This document shows, one piece after another, positions 1 through 8,581 of a stretch of DNA of 34,516 nt. Position 1 is the stretch's first letter. Each line of letters opens with the position of its first letter. The translations under genes and the position numbers were made by a program. The notes beneath the pieces are model-generated. The model was not told the origin of the DNA and did not search any database. It worked only from the letters and a program-made list of their open reading frames with translations. Origin of the DNA: an uncultured Eubacteriales bacterium (GTDB taxonomy: Bacteria; Bacillota; Clostridia; Oscillospirales; Oscillospiraceae); contig ONSQ01000013.1 in NCBI GenBank assembly GCA_900320465.1, forward strand, positions 1 to 34,516, given 5' to 3'.

Positions 1-196
1 CCAAGTTCTACGCCGCCCGCTTCAGCGATCTGGTGCTGGCCGACGGCAGCCACCCCGTGATCACCACCGAGTGGCAGGATCTGGTCATCGATCTGGAGGC
101 CTCCGGCTTCCCCGGCATGACCAACGCTTTCCACATCCGCGCCTTTGCTCCCTGCGTGATCTGGATCGATGAGATCTCCTTCTCCGAGCCCGTGGC
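1..196 (+). repeat. Module repeat, copy 1
   Basis: This segment recurs at 649-844 with an offset of exactly 648 bases. I count about six base differences, most at third codon positions. The match breaks at the linker and resumes around the LTAPETGKPAELDIKGF coding segment. The window begins inside the repeat, so its left end is unknown. Confidence 0.9.
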
Positions 197-944
197 CGCC
201 ATCGACGCCACCAGCGCCGAGACGATCCTGGCCGGTCTGACCGCGCCCGAAACCGGCAAGCCCGCCGAGCTGGATATCAAGGGCTTCCAGCAGGCTCTCG
301 CCGGCGTGTTCCTGTGGGACAACTTTGACGACCGCGATCCCAACAACAAGCCTGAGTTCGGCCCCAACGGCGTGAACATCTGGTGGGACAACTGGGCCAA
401 CCTGCGCGGCAAGAACGAGGACGGCGCCATCAAGCTGGACATGCGTCCCAAGGCCTTTGACAAGGAAGACTACGAGTCTGAGGACGCCTACTATGCCGCC
501 GCCGGCGACTGGATGGCCAACTGGGGCGAAGCCGTCAACATGTGGGCTCTGGACGGCATCTCCTACTGCAAGTACCTGAACATCCGCATCAAGGGTGAGG
601 TCGGCGGTGAGGAGACCAGGCTCATCATGGATTGGCACCCCGAGGACGCCAAGTTCTACGCCGCCCGCTTCAGCGATCTGGTGTTGGCCGACGGCAGCCA
701 TCCCGTGATCACCACCGAGTGGCAGGATCTGGTCATCGATCTGGAGGCCTCCGGCTTCCCCGGCATGACCAACGCCTTCCATATCCGCGCCTTCGCTCCC
801 TGCGTGATCTGGATCGATGAGATCTCCTTCTCCGAGCCTGTGGCGCCGATCAATCCCGACGACGTTCTGGCCGGTCTGACCGCGCCCGAGACCGGCAAGC
901 CCGCCGAGCTGGACATCAAGGGCTTCCTGGCCGAGCTGGGCTAA
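3..944 (+). CDS. 3' end of a repeat protein with carbohydrate-binding-like modules (5' partial)
   Basis: The reading frame is open from the first complete codon at base 3, so the true start lies upstream of the window. What is seen is the end of one module, a linker, a complete module and a C-terminal tail. Each module is rich in Trp, Asp and Gly and alternates hydrophobic strands, ending in a motif like VIWIDEISFSEP, which resembles CBM11/CIA30-type beta-sandwich domains. The linker carries LAGLTAPETGKPAELDIKGF, and the same string recurs just before the stop. The repeat spacing is 216 codons. No catalytic motif, membrane anchor or sorting signal is visible in this part. Its position next to a sugar operon suggests a secreted or surface carbohydrate-binding protein, but that is inference. 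Confidence 0.6.
   Translation, partial: KFYAARFSDLVLADGSHPVITTEWQDLVIDLEASGFPGMTNAFHIRAFAPCVIWIDEISFSEPVAAIDATSAETILAGLTAPETGKPAELDIKGFQQALAGVFLWDNFDDRDPNNKPEFGPNGVNIWWDNWANLRGKNEDGAIKLDMRPKAFDKEDYESEDAYYAAAGDWMANWGEAVNMWALDGISYCKYLNIRIKGEVGGEETRLIMDWHPEDAKFYAARFSDLVLADGSHPVITTEWQDLVIDLEASGFPGMTNAFHIRAFAPCVIWIDEISFSEPVAPINPDDVLAGLTAPETGKPAELDIKGFLAELG
649..844 (+). repeat. Module repeat, copy 2
   Basis: Second copy of the 1-196 segment, in the same frame of the same gene. After it the linker is shorter (APINPDDV in place of AAIDATSAETI), then the shared linker string returns and the protein ends. The near identity at DNA level points to a recent duplication or ongoing gene conversion. Confidence 0.9.
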
Positions 945-962
945 TCCATTCCCGAAACCGCA

Positions 963-994
963 AGTGGGGGCAGCCGCGCTGCCCCCACTGTTTT
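963..994 (+). terminator. Intrinsic terminator of the repeat protein gene
   Basis: A perfect 11-bp GC-rich stem (963-973 with 979-989), a 5-base loop and then GTTTT. It lies 18 bases after the stop codon. Confidence 0.9.
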
Positions 995-1032
995 ATATTC
1001 CCCGTCCTTCCCTGCCGCGCAGGGACAAAAAG

Positions 1033-1080
1033 CTTGCAATCAGTCATATAACACGGTAAAATAACAGGGATTGCAAGGAG
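1033..1080 (+). promoter_or_regulatory. lacI promoter with inverted repeat, and ribosome site
   Basis: TTGCAA at 1034-1039 and TAAAAT at 1057-1062 form a -35/-10 pair with a 17-base spacer. A perfect 9-bp inverted repeat, CTTGCAATC at 1033-1041 and GATTGCAAG at 1069-1077, brackets this promoter. Each arm contains the self-complementary core TTGCAA, as expected of LacI-family operators, so autoregulation is plausible. AAGGAG at 1075-1080 overlaps the second arm and is spaced 7 bases from ATG 1088. Confidence 0.5.
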
Positions 1081-1087
1081 AATGTAC

Positions 1088-2098
1088 ATGGTTACTTTAA
1101 AAGATATCGCCGCGGAAGCCGGTGTGAGCATCACCACCGTTTCCAACGTCGTACACAAAAGAGCCAACCGGGTATCCCCGGAGATGGTTGCCAAGATCTG
1201 GGCCATCATGGAGCGGGAGCACTATGTGCCCAGCATGACGGCACGCACGCTGGCCAACGCTGATTCCTCCATCATCGGCATGATCACCCATATGACGCCC
1301 CAGAACGTGGGCAGCACGATGAGCGACCCCTTTCTGGGCACCTTCGTGGACGGCATCGAGCGCAGGACCCGCGAGAACGGATACTTTCTGATGATTCGTT
1401 CGGTGGAGGACGCCCGCGCGCTGGAGTCCATCAGCCGCAGCTGGCACCTGTCGGGGCTGATCCTGACGGGTATGTTCCAGGATGAGTTCTTCGAGTGCGT
1501 GGAAAAGCTCGGCACGCCTTTTGTACTGATCGACAGCTACATCGACCGGGGCGACGTATACAGCATCGGGCTGGAGGATGAAAAGGGCGGCTACATCGCC
1601 ACCCGCCATCTGCTGGAAAACGGCCACCGGGTCATCGCCTTTGCCTCGCCCTCGGTGAGAGCGGGCGGCGTGGTGGAAAAGCGTCTGATCGGGTATCGCC
1701 GCGCGCTGGCGGAGTTCGGCGTTCCCTACGATCCCGCGCTGGTCTTCACCCAGGAGATTTCCGTGGAGGAGGGCCGCCGGCTGGGGCATGTGCTGAGCGA
1801 AAAAAAGGAGATCACCGGTATCTTCGCCTCGGCGGATATTCTGGCCGCTGGCATTATGACGGGACTGCGTGAGAAGGGTGTGTGCGTGCCGCGGGACAAG
1901 TCCATCGTGGGCTTTGACGACAACTATCTGAGCCAGCTGACGAACCCCACGCTGACCACCGTGCACCAGGATGCCGAGCGCAAGGGTATGCTGGCCGCGG
2001 ACATGATCCTGGCCCGGGTACGGGGCGAGGCCGTCGAAAACCGCTCTGTGATCCTGCCTGTCAGTCTGGTGGAGCGCGAGAGCGTACGGCGGCTCTGA
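1088..2098 (+). CDS. LacI-family transcriptional regulator
   Basis: About 336 residues, normal for the family. The N-terminus MVTLKDIAAEAGVSITTVSN is a classical LacI helix-turn-helix, followed by a hinge (ARTLANADSSIIGMI) and a periplasmic-binding-like effector domain ending SLVERESVRR. ATG 1088 is preferred over ATG 1082 because the ribosome site ends one base before 1082 but 7 bases before 1088, and family members begin at this Met. The gene converges on the sugar operon 2148-10069, whose promoter carries a LacI-type palindrome, so it is the likely local repressor, with the imported glycoside or a product as inducer. It could instead regulate the upstream repeat protein. Confidence 0.93.
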   Translation: MVTLKDIAAEAGVSITTVSNVVHKRANRVSPEMVAKIWAIMEREHYVPSMTARTLANADSSIIGMITHMTPQNVGSTMSDPFLGTFVDGIERRTRENGYFLMIRSVEDARALESISRSWHLSGLILTGMFQDEFFECVEKLGTPFVLIDSYIDRGDVYSIGLEDEKGGYIATRHLLENGHRVIAFASPSVRAGGVVEKRLIGYRRALAEFGVPYDPALVFTQEISVEEGRRLGHVLSEKKEITGIFASADILAAGIMTGLREKGVCVPRDKSIVGFDDNYLSQLTNPTLTTVHQDAERKGMLAADMILARVRGEAVENRSVILPVSLVERESVRRL

Positions 2099-2111
2099 CA
2101 TCTTTTGCATC

Positions 2112-2142
2112 AAAAAAGCGACGCTGCGGCGTCGCTTTTTTT
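2112..2142. terminator. Bidirectional terminator between lacI and the GH65 gene
   Basis: A 7-bp stem GCGACGC/GCGTCGC (2118-2124 with 2129-2135), flanked by six A on the left and seven T on the right, so it can end transcription from both sides. It sits between the two convergent stop codons. Confidence 0.92.
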
Positions 2143-2147
2143 GCGTC

Positions 2148-4316
2148 TTATTCCTCTTTTTCCGCCGTCCAGCCCTCGTGGGTCACGGTGACAAGAAGCC
2201 TCTCCTCTCCCACGGTCACGGGAAAGCGCAGGCGCGTGAGCTGCTTCGGCAGGTGCGGCGAGAGGGTCAATCGGCCCTTTTCCACGCGCAGGCCAGCAAA
2301 GCCCAGGGCCGCGATCATCCACGCGCCGCCGTTGGCAGCCGGGTGGGTGCCGCCGATGTAGATTTCCCCCGCCCACTGCTTGCCGCCGCCCACCAGGTCG
2401 ATGGAGGCCGTCTTTTCAAAGAGCTCCCAGGCCCTGTCCAGACGCCCGATCCGGCAGGCCGTCAGCGCGTACATGCAGGCAGACAAGCTGGAGCCGTGCT
2501 CGGTGCGGGGCTCGTAATAGGCCCAGTTGGCGGCCAGCTGGGCGTCGCTGAAGGCCTCCGGGAAGAGGGCCATCAGGGCGATCACGTCCGCCTGCTTGAT
2601 GATCTGGGTGGGGCCGGCCACGCCGTGGTCGCCGCCCCAGTACTCCCGCGCGTCGCACAAGCGGCCGCGCACGGTGTCAAGGCTGCAGTCCTCCAGGGCA
2701 AAATAGCCGTCGAACTGCTCGATCACGCCCTTCCGCGTCCGGGGCTTGCGGATGCGGCCGAGAAGATCGGCCAGCAGCTCCCAGTCCCGTGCGTAGTCCA
2801 GCTTCTCCGTCAGGGCGGCGATAAAATCCGGCCGGGCGCGGAAAATGTCCCGGAGGGCCAGCGCGCTTTCCACGCAATAGGCCGCCATGCGGTTGGTGAA
2901 GGCGTTGTTGGTGACGCGCTCGTGGTACTCGTCCGGGCCGATCACGTCGGCAAAGTCCACCGTCTCCCGGTCCGGGTGCCGCGTGGCGCGGCTGAGATAG
3001 AAGCGGGCGCACTGCGCAATGACCTCGGCGCCGCCCGCAAGGAGCAGGCTGTCATCGCCGGTGATCTCGTAATAGCGGCGCAGGGCATAGACCACGTCGG
3101 CGCTGATGTGGATCTGCTTGTCGCGGAAATAGGTCCGCACAGGCCGGTGGGTGAACACGTCCACCACGTTGAAATCGGTGCAGCCCTCGGCGCCGCCCTC
3201 CTGGCTCTCCCAGGCGTAGAAGGCGCCGCGATAGCCGTATTCCGCGGCCTTCTTCAGCGCGCCGGGCAGTGTTTCGATGCGGTAGCGCAGCAGCGAACGG
3301 GCCACCTCCGGCTGGGTGTGGACGAACATGGGGAAGAAAAAGATCTCGGAATCCCAGAAGACGGCGCCCTTGTAGGTCTGGCCGGACAGGCCCCGGGCGG
3401 GGATGGACAGATTGGCGGCGTGGCGCGGGGCGATGCTGTTGAGATAATACTGGCTGGCGTGCAGAGCAAGGGCGGCCTCGTCGTCGCCGTGCATTTCCAC
3501 AGCGCTCGCTTGCCAGACGCGCTCCCAGGCCTCGTCGCTTTCCCGGAGGCAGGCCGCATAGCCCTGTCGGCTGGCCTGGTTGCACAGCGTCACGGCTCTT
3601 TGGGCGGGATCGGGCGTATCCAGGCCGGTGAAGACCGCCGCTAAGAGAGTCAATCGGCAGACGTCGCCCTTTTTCACCGCAAAGCGCAGGACGCGAAAAA
3701 CGCCGTCCTCCCCCGTCTCGAAGCGCTCGGTGCAGCGAAAATCGCAGACGGCGCGCTGCGCCACGGCCAGGGGGATCTTCTTCTCGCCGGTGACGGCGGT
3801 GCACAAAAGCGTCTGTCCGTGGGAGAAGGCGAAATCGAAGAGATGCGGGCCGTTCAGATCCCACAGGTCCGTGGAGATCCCGGTGCGGAGCTCCGCCTCG
3901 CCGTCCTCGCGGAAGCACAGCTTCAGGCGCGCAGCGAGCAGGTGGACCTGCGCCAGAGACACGAAGCGCTCGCTTTCGAGCACAGCGGCGCCGAAGTCCG
4001 TATGACGGCTGAAAACGCCGCGGCGGTAGTCGATCCGCTGGGTGTGGGATACCGGCTCCGTCTCACCCAGGGCCAGGGGACGGGCGTCCAGCGAGAGGCG
4101 CACATACAGCGGGTGCGGGGCGTTGACCGGCTCGCGCCAGCGGTCGGCATGGCGGTCATAGACCCCCGCCAGATTGACGGCGGGACAGTGGAGGCGTGCA
4201 GCCTCCTCCACCGTGCCGCGCAGGCCCATATAGCCGTTGGCGATGAGAAAGCGGTTGCCGTCCGCCACCGCGCTTTGGCTGTCCCAGCCCCGTTTTTCAA
4301 AATACCAGGTGTCCAT
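2148..4316 (-). CDS. Glycoside hydrolase family 65 phosphorylase (disaccharide phosphorylase type)
   Basis: 722 residues from ATG 4316, which follows GGAGGAACACC. GH65 enzymes cleave alpha-glucosides with phosphate, inverting the anomer and releasing beta-glucose 1-phosphate. Seen: N-terminal beta-sandwich, then an (alpha/alpha)6 barrel with GAVFWDSEIF near residue 318, the general-acid motif GPDEYHE (Glu about 463) followed by NNAFTN, and the phosphate-binding motif EHGSSLS. Length fits maltose, kojibiose or trehalose phosphorylases; the acceptor cannot be assigned from sequence alone. No signal peptide, so cytoplasmic. It is the last gene of the transporter operon and lies 59 bases after a second GH65 gene. 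Confidence 0.92.
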   Translation of the reverse strand: MDTWYFEKRGWDSQSAVADGNRFLIANGYMGLRGTVEEAARLHCPAVNLAGVYDRHADRWREPVNAPHPLYVRLSLDARPLALGETEPVSHTQRIDYRRGVFSRHTDFGAAVLESERFVSLAQVHLLAARLKLCFREDGEAELRTGISTDLWDLNGPHLFDFAFSHGQTLLCTAVTGEKKIPLAVAQRAVCDFRCTERFETGEDGVFRVLRFAVKKGDVCRLTLLAAVFTGLDTPDPAQRAVTLCNQASRQGYAACLRESDEAWERVWQASAVEMHGDDEAALALHASQYYLNSIAPRHAANLSIPARGLSGQTYKGAVFWDSEIFFFPMFVHTQPEVARSLLRYRIETLPGALKKAAEYGYRGAFYAWESQEGGAEGCTDFNVVDVFTHRPVRTYFRDKQIHISADVVYALRRYYEITGDDSLLLAGGAEVIAQCARFYLSRATRHPDRETVDFADVIGPDEYHERVTNNAFTNRMAAYCVESALALRDIFRARPDFIAALTEKLDYARDWELLADLLGRIRKPRTRKGVIEQFDGYFALEDCSLDTVRGRLCDAREYWGGDHGVAGPTQIIKQADVIALMALFPEAFSDAQLAANWAYYEPRTEHGSSLSACMYALTACRIGRLDRAWELFEKTASIDLVGGGKQWAGEIYIGGTHPAANGGAWMIAALGFAGLRVEKGRLTLSPHLPKQLTRLRFPVTVGEERLLVTVTHEGWTAEKEE

Positions 4317-4337
4317 GGTGTTCCTCCGGATCAGACG

Positions 4338-4369
4338 CCGCCCGTCGACCCCGATCGGCCGACGGGCGG
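4338..4369 (-). other. Intergenic hairpin between the two GH65 genes
   Basis: A 10-bp perfect GC-rich stem (4338-4347 with 4360-4369) lies between the stop of the upstream GH65 gene and the ribosome site of the downstream one. There is no U-run on the minus strand, so it is more likely an RNA stability or processing element than a terminator. Confidence 0.6.
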
Positions 4370-4375
4370 TATAGT

Positions 4376-6670
4376 TTATTTCTCGGCGACGAGAAGCCCG
4401 TCGGGGCCCAGCGTGCGCTCTTCGCCGTACAGGAGCAGCGGCACCGGAGCGCCCTTTTCCAGACGGAAGCGGGTGGCTCCGCGCTCCATACACACGCGGA
4501 TGACGCTGCCGCGGTAAGTCAGAGCAAAGCACAGCTGCGCCCAGCGCGGCGGCAGATGCGGAGCAAAGCGCAGGACCTCGCCGTCGCTGCGCAGCCCGGC
4601 AAAGCCGTAGACGATGTTGGCCCAGGCCATGGCGATGCTGGTGATGTGCAGTCCCTCGCGGGTGTTGCGGTTGTAGTTGTCCAGGTCCAGGCGCGTGGCG
4701 TAGCCGAAGAAGCGCAGGGCCTCGTCCATGTTGCCCAGCTCGGCGGCCAGGATGGAGTGGATGGCCGGGGACAGGGAGGATTCGTGGATCGTGCGGGGCT
4801 GGTAGAAGTCGTAGTTGATGCGCTTGACGCTCTCCGGGAAGGAGGAGTTGTAGAGATAGAGCATCATCAGCACGTCGGGCTGCTTGATCATGTCCGTGCG
4901 GTAGATGCGGTCATAGGACCAGTGCTCGTAGAGCGGAAACTCGCTGACCGGGATGGAGGCAATGTCGGTATGGGGCAGGTCGAAGTAGCCGTCGTGCTGC
5001 TCGATGAGCCCGTCCTCCGTCATGGGGAAGGCCATGTTTTCGGCGATCTCCCGCCAGGCAGCGGCCTCCTGTTCGGTATAGCCGGTCTTTTCGGCCAGCT
5101 CCGCGGCGGCGGCCGGGTCGCGCTCGCGCAGCTCGTCCATCACCCGGGCGGCGTAGGAAAGACTGCGGGAGCCCATGTAGTTGGTGTAGGCGTTGTTGTT
5201 GACCATCAGATGGAACTCGTCCGGGCCCATGACGCCGTAAAAGCCGTATTTGCCGCTGCGGGGGCTGCGGGCCACGCGGCTTTTCAAAAAGCGGGCGATC
5301 TGCAGCAGCATTTCCGCGCCGTAGTCCCGGAGGAAGGCCGTGTCGCCGGTGAGACGCACATAGTGCCAGATCCCATAGGCCACGGCGGTGCTTGGCTGGA
5401 GCTGCAGGCTGGCGTGCTGCCACAGCGGGCAGGCCTCGTCGCCGTTGAGAGTGGCCACCGGATAGCAGGCCCCCTCGCAGTCCAGCTCCCGGGCGCGGCG
5501 GATGGCCTGGGGCAGCGTGCGGTAGCGGAAAAGCAGCAGGTCTCTGGCCGCCGCGGGGTCGGTGAAGAGATAGAAGGGCAGACAGCAGGACTCGGTATCC
5601 CAGAAGGCGTGGCCGTTGTAGGCCTCGCCCGTCAGACCCTTGGCGCCGATGTTGTGGCGCATGCTGCCGCCGTTGTAGGTCTGGGCCAGCTGGAAGATGC
5701 AGAAGCGGATCCCCTGCTGCTCGGCCGCGACGACGGCGGCTGCGGCGGGGTCGGCGCTTTGGATCTGCACGTCCGACACCGCCCAATAGGCATCCCAATA
5801 GGCCCGCTGGGCCAGCAGCGCCTCGTCCAGACTGACGCGCGCGCTCTCGTCCAGGGCGCGCTGTCCCTGCTGCCAGAGCTCGTCGCCTTCGCTGCCGTTG
5901 AAGAGGATCACCGCGCGGCGGTCCATCCGGCGCACAGTCCCCTGTTCAAGCGCATAGCGGCCGGTGAGGCGCAGGGTCCTGCCCTCGTGGGTGCAGACAG
6001 CGTCCTCCGGCATGTCCAGCAGCGCGCCGGCAAAGACCTGCTGGCCGGACTCCACGGTGGAGGCGCTCATGCTCAGGCGGCCGCCGCTGCGCTCGGCGCG
6101 GGTATCGCCCCAGAAGCAGGCGCCGCGGCCCTCGTGCACCACGTCAAAGGACAGCGAGGCGCTGAGCGTGAGCTCGCCGGAAAAGTTCAGCGGTTCCATG
6201 GTGATGCGCTGATAGGCCCGCTCGCGGCAGGTCATATCCAGGAAGCGCAGGAAGCTCAGCCGCAGCTCCTTGCCCGAAGCGGTCTGCCAGACGAAGCTGC
6301 GGCGCAGCGTGCCGCAGCGCAGATCCAGCTCGCGGCGGAAATCCCGGAAGCGGCTTTTGCCCAGATCCAGACGCTCGCCGTCCAGGCGCAGCTCCACCAG
6401 CAGCCACTCCGCCGAGGGGATCATAAAATGGGTCGTGTCGATGATGCCGCGGTAGGACCGGCCGATGTGGTCATACTCGTACACGCCGTTGGTGTAGGCG
6501 CCGCGCAGACTGTCCACGCTGCCGCCCTCGTCAAAGCAGCCGCGGACGCCGACGCTTTCGTTGGCCAGGGAGAAGACAGACTCGCTGACGCGGGAATAGC
6601 GCGCATCAAAGCCTTCTTCGATGATTTTCCACGGGTCGACCGTGAAATAGATATCAGCATATTTTTTCAC
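4376..6670 (-). CDS. Second glycoside hydrolase family 65 phosphorylase
   Basis: 764 residues. The start is a GTG at 6670 with GAGGAT six bases upstream. Domains follow the GH65 pattern: N-terminal beta-sandwich, barrel with GHAFWDTESCCLPFY near residue 353, GPDEFH (general acid Glu about 485) followed by NNNAYTNYM, and HESSLS in the phosphate site. It differs clearly from its neighbour: the HESSLS site in place of HGSSLS, a CYPVATLNGDEACPLWQH segment, and little overall likeness outside motifs. The two are therefore paralogues of different subgroups, not a recent duplicate. It is cytoplasmic and co-transcribed with the permeases. Candidate substrates such as kojibiose, nigerose or glucosyl-rhamnose are inference. 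Confidence 0.92.
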   Translation of the reverse strand: MKKYADIYFTVDPWKIIEEGFDARYSRVSESVFSLANESVGVRGCFDEGGSVDSLRGAYTNGVYEYDHIGRSYRGIIDTTHFMIPSAEWLLVELRLDGERLDLGKSRFRDFRRELDLRCGTLRRSFVWQTASGKELRLSFLRFLDMTCRERAYQRITMEPLNFSGELTLSASLSFDVVHEGRGACFWGDTRAERSGGRLSMSASTVESGQQVFAGALLDMPEDAVCTHEGRTLRLTGRYALEQGTVRRMDRRAVILFNGSEGDELWQQGQRALDESARVSLDEALLAQRAYWDAYWAVSDVQIQSADPAAAAVVAAEQQGIRFCIFQLAQTYNGGSMRHNIGAKGLTGEAYNGHAFWDTESCCLPFYLFTDPAAARDLLLFRYRTLPQAIRRARELDCEGACYPVATLNGDEACPLWQHASLQLQPSTAVAYGIWHYVRLTGDTAFLRDYGAEMLLQIARFLKSRVARSPRSGKYGFYGVMGPDEFHLMVNNNAYTNYMGSRSLSYAARVMDELRERDPAAAAELAEKTGYTEQEAAAWREIAENMAFPMTEDGLIEQHDGYFDLPHTDIASIPVSEFPLYEHWSYDRIYRTDMIKQPDVLMMLYLYNSSFPESVKRINYDFYQPRTIHESSLSPAIHSILAAELGNMDEALRFFGYATRLDLDNYNRNTREGLHITSIAMAWANIVYGFAGLRSDGEVLRFAPHLPPRWAQLCFALTYRGSVIRVCMERGATRFRLEKGAPVPLLLYGEERTLGPDGLLVAEK

Positions 6671-6705
6671 GGATAATCCTCACATTGTACGTATTTTTCG
6701 CGCGC

Positions 6706-7575
6706 TCAGCCCTTGATGCCGGTGGAGACGGCGTTGTCGGTCAGCTGCTTCTGGAAGATGACAAAAAGGATGATGGGCGGGATCATGGAGAAGACCACCG
6801 AGCGCATCATGGCATCGGCGTTGACGGTCTGCTCGGTGCTGAAGACGAAGAGGCGCACCATCACCGTCTGCAGCGGCCCGCCGCGCAGCACCAGATAGGG
6901 CAGCAGGAAATCGGACCAGGAGGCGTTGATGGCAAAGATGGCCACCACCGCGCAGATGGGCTTGGACAGGGGCAGCACGATGCGGAAGAAGGTCTGCAGC
7001 GGACTGCAGCCGTCGATGCGGCTGGCCTCGATCATGGAATAGGGCAGAGATTCGAAAAACTGGATGAACAGGACCACGTACATGGCGTTGGCCCCGTAGG
7101 ACAGCCACAGAGGCACAAAGCTGTTGCCCAGGCGCAGGTGCTGGATGTTCATGAACAGCGGCACGATGCTGATCGTGGGCGGCACCAGCAGCGAGAAGAG
7201 CACCAGCTTTTTCACCACGCCGTAGCCCTTGGGTTTCAGAATGGCCAGGCCGTAGCCCAGAAGGCCGTTGAAGATCAGCGCGCAGACCACGCTGCCCGCC
7301 ACGGAGATCAGCGAGTTGAGATAGTTTTTGGCGATGCCCAGCTGGTTCCAGGTCTTGAGGAAGGGTGCCAGGGAGAAGGACCGGGGGAGGATGTCGGTGC
7401 TGGACATGAATTCCCGCAGGTCCTTGAAGCCGGCCAGGACCACCCACAGCAGCGGAAAGACCGCAAAGACGACCATGACAAAGCACAGGACGTAGATCGC
7501 GGCGTAACCGATCCGGACAGGGAGCGAGTGCATGTCATATTCCCGGATCACGCCGGTGCGAAGCGCTTTTTTCAT
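6706..7575 (-). CDS. ABC sugar transporter permease (MalG-like)
   Basis: About 289 residues with six predicted membrane segments and the permease loop EASRIDGCSPLQTFFRIVLP, which docks the ATPase. The C-terminus QLTDNAVSTGIKG is typical of MalG/CUT1 permeases (commonly ...GLTAGAVKG). It forms the inner-membrane channel with the preceding permease. It starts 21 bases after the stop of that gene. No ATPase gene is present here, so a shared MsmK-type ATPase elsewhere is expected, as is usual for CUT1 systems in Firmicutes. Confidence 0.95.
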   Translation of the reverse strand: MKKALRTGVIREYDMHSLPVRIGYAAIYVLCFVMVVFAVFPLLWVVLAGFKDLREFMSSTDILPRSFSLAPFLKTWNQLGIAKNYLNSLISVAGSVVCALIFNGLLGYGLAILKPKGYGVVKKLVLFSLLVPPTISIVPLFMNIQHLRLGNSFVPLWLSYGANAMYVVLFIQFFESLPYSMIEASRIDGCSPLQTFFRIVLPLSKPICAVVAIFAINASWSDFLLPYLVLRGGPLQTVMVRLFVFSTEQTVNADAMMRSVVFSMIPPIILFVIFQKQLTDNAVSTGIKG

Positions 7576-7596
7576 TTGCCTGTCACACCCCTTTCC

Positions 7597-8505
7597 TCAG
7601 TCCCAGTCGGATTCTTTGTTGTTGAAGTACGTGTACACCAGCGTCATGGCCAGCAGGATCACCGTGACGATCACCGCCACCGCCGAGGCCTTGCCGTAAT
7701 CCATGCTGCCGCCGAAGGCGTACTGCCACATGAGCTGCATCAGCGACAGCGAGGCGTTGTCCGGTCCGCCCTTGGTGAGGACCATGGGCTCGTACATGAT
7801 CTGGAAGACGGAGATGATCTGCAGGATCAGAAGCGTTCCGGCCAGCTTTTTGATGGAGGGCAGCAGGATGTGGATCACCCGCTGCCAGACGCTGGCCCCG
7901 TCGATGGCGGCGGCCTCATACAGCTCAGGATTGACGCTGGCCATGCCGGCCATGTAGATCAGCGCCGTGGCGCCGGCCCCCTTCCAGGTGGCGATGGAGA
8001 TGATGATGGGCACCACCAGATCGGCCCGGGTCAGAAAGCTCTGGCGCGGCACGCCCACGCGGGAAAGCAGGATGTTCAGCACGCCGGACTTCTCCCCGGA
8101 GAAAAAGGCGGACCAGAGAATGATCACCGCCAGGCCGGGCAGCATGTTGGGCAGATAGGCCGCCGTGCGGAAAAAGCCCTTGCCGCGCACGGTCTCGCCG
8201 ATGAGCATGGCCAGCAGGATCGGCAGGAAAAAGCCGATCAGCAGCGACCAGAAGGTGTAGGCAAAGGTGTTCGCCAGCGCCTGGGTGAAATTGGTCTTGC
8301 CCATGACGCTGATGAAGTTCCGCAGCCCAACAAACTCCACCAGCTCGATGTTCTCGGTCTTGTAGAGACTCATACGGATACTCTCCAGCAGCGGCTCCCA
8401 GACGAAAAAGCTCATCAGGAGCAGGCCCGGCAACATGATGAGCCAGGCCTTGAGCGACTCGGCGCGCTTGCCGTGGGGAGAGATGCCTCGCGCTTGTTTG
8501 TTCAT
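7597..8505 (-). CDS. ABC sugar transporter permease (MalF-like)
   Basis: 302 residues from ATG 8505, chosen because GGAGGAATCAGCC precedes it; an earlier in-frame ATG at 8544 lacks a ribosome site and falls in the hairpin. Several membrane segments are evident and the ATPase-docking loop reads EAAAIDGASVWQRVIHILLP. The first segment begins AWLIMLPGLLLMSFFVWEP, the usual CUT1 pattern. It partners with the downstream permease and the upstream binding protein. Confidence 0.95.
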   Translation of the reverse strand: MNKQARGISPHGKRAESLKAWLIMLPGLLLMSFFVWEPLLESIRMSLYKTENIELVEFVGLRNFISVMGKTNFTQALANTFAYTFWSLLIGFFLPILLAMLIGETVRGKGFFRTAAYLPNMLPGLAVIILWSAFFSGEKSGVLNILLSRVGVPRQSFLTRADLVVPIIISIATWKGAGATALIYMAGMASVNPELYEAAAIDGASVWQRVIHILLPSIKKLAGTLLILQIISVFQIMYEPMVLTKGGPDNASLSLMQLMWQYAFGGSMDYGKASAVAVIVTVILLAMTLVYTYFNNKESDWD

Positions 8506-8540
8506 GGCTGATTCCTCCGATATGGATTGCAGGATGCAAA

Positions 8541-8573
8541 GCAAGCCGACAGGGCGGAGCGATGTCGGCTTGC
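8541..8573 (-). terminator. Attenuating hairpin between binding protein and first permease
   Basis: An 11-bp perfect stem (8541-8551 with 8563-8573) with an 11-base loop, followed on the minus strand by TTTGCAT, a weak U-run. Position and form match the hairpins that protect binding-protein mRNA and reduce read-through into permeases in many ABC sugar operons. Confidence 0.75.
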
Positions 8574-8581
8574 AGGGCTTC

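Noticed and set aside
2178-3644. Long plus-strand open frames opposite the GH65 genes, and similar ones opposite the permeases and binding protein
   Set aside because: They are complements of strongly supported genes, lack ribosome sites and family motifs, and arise from GC-rich codon bias.
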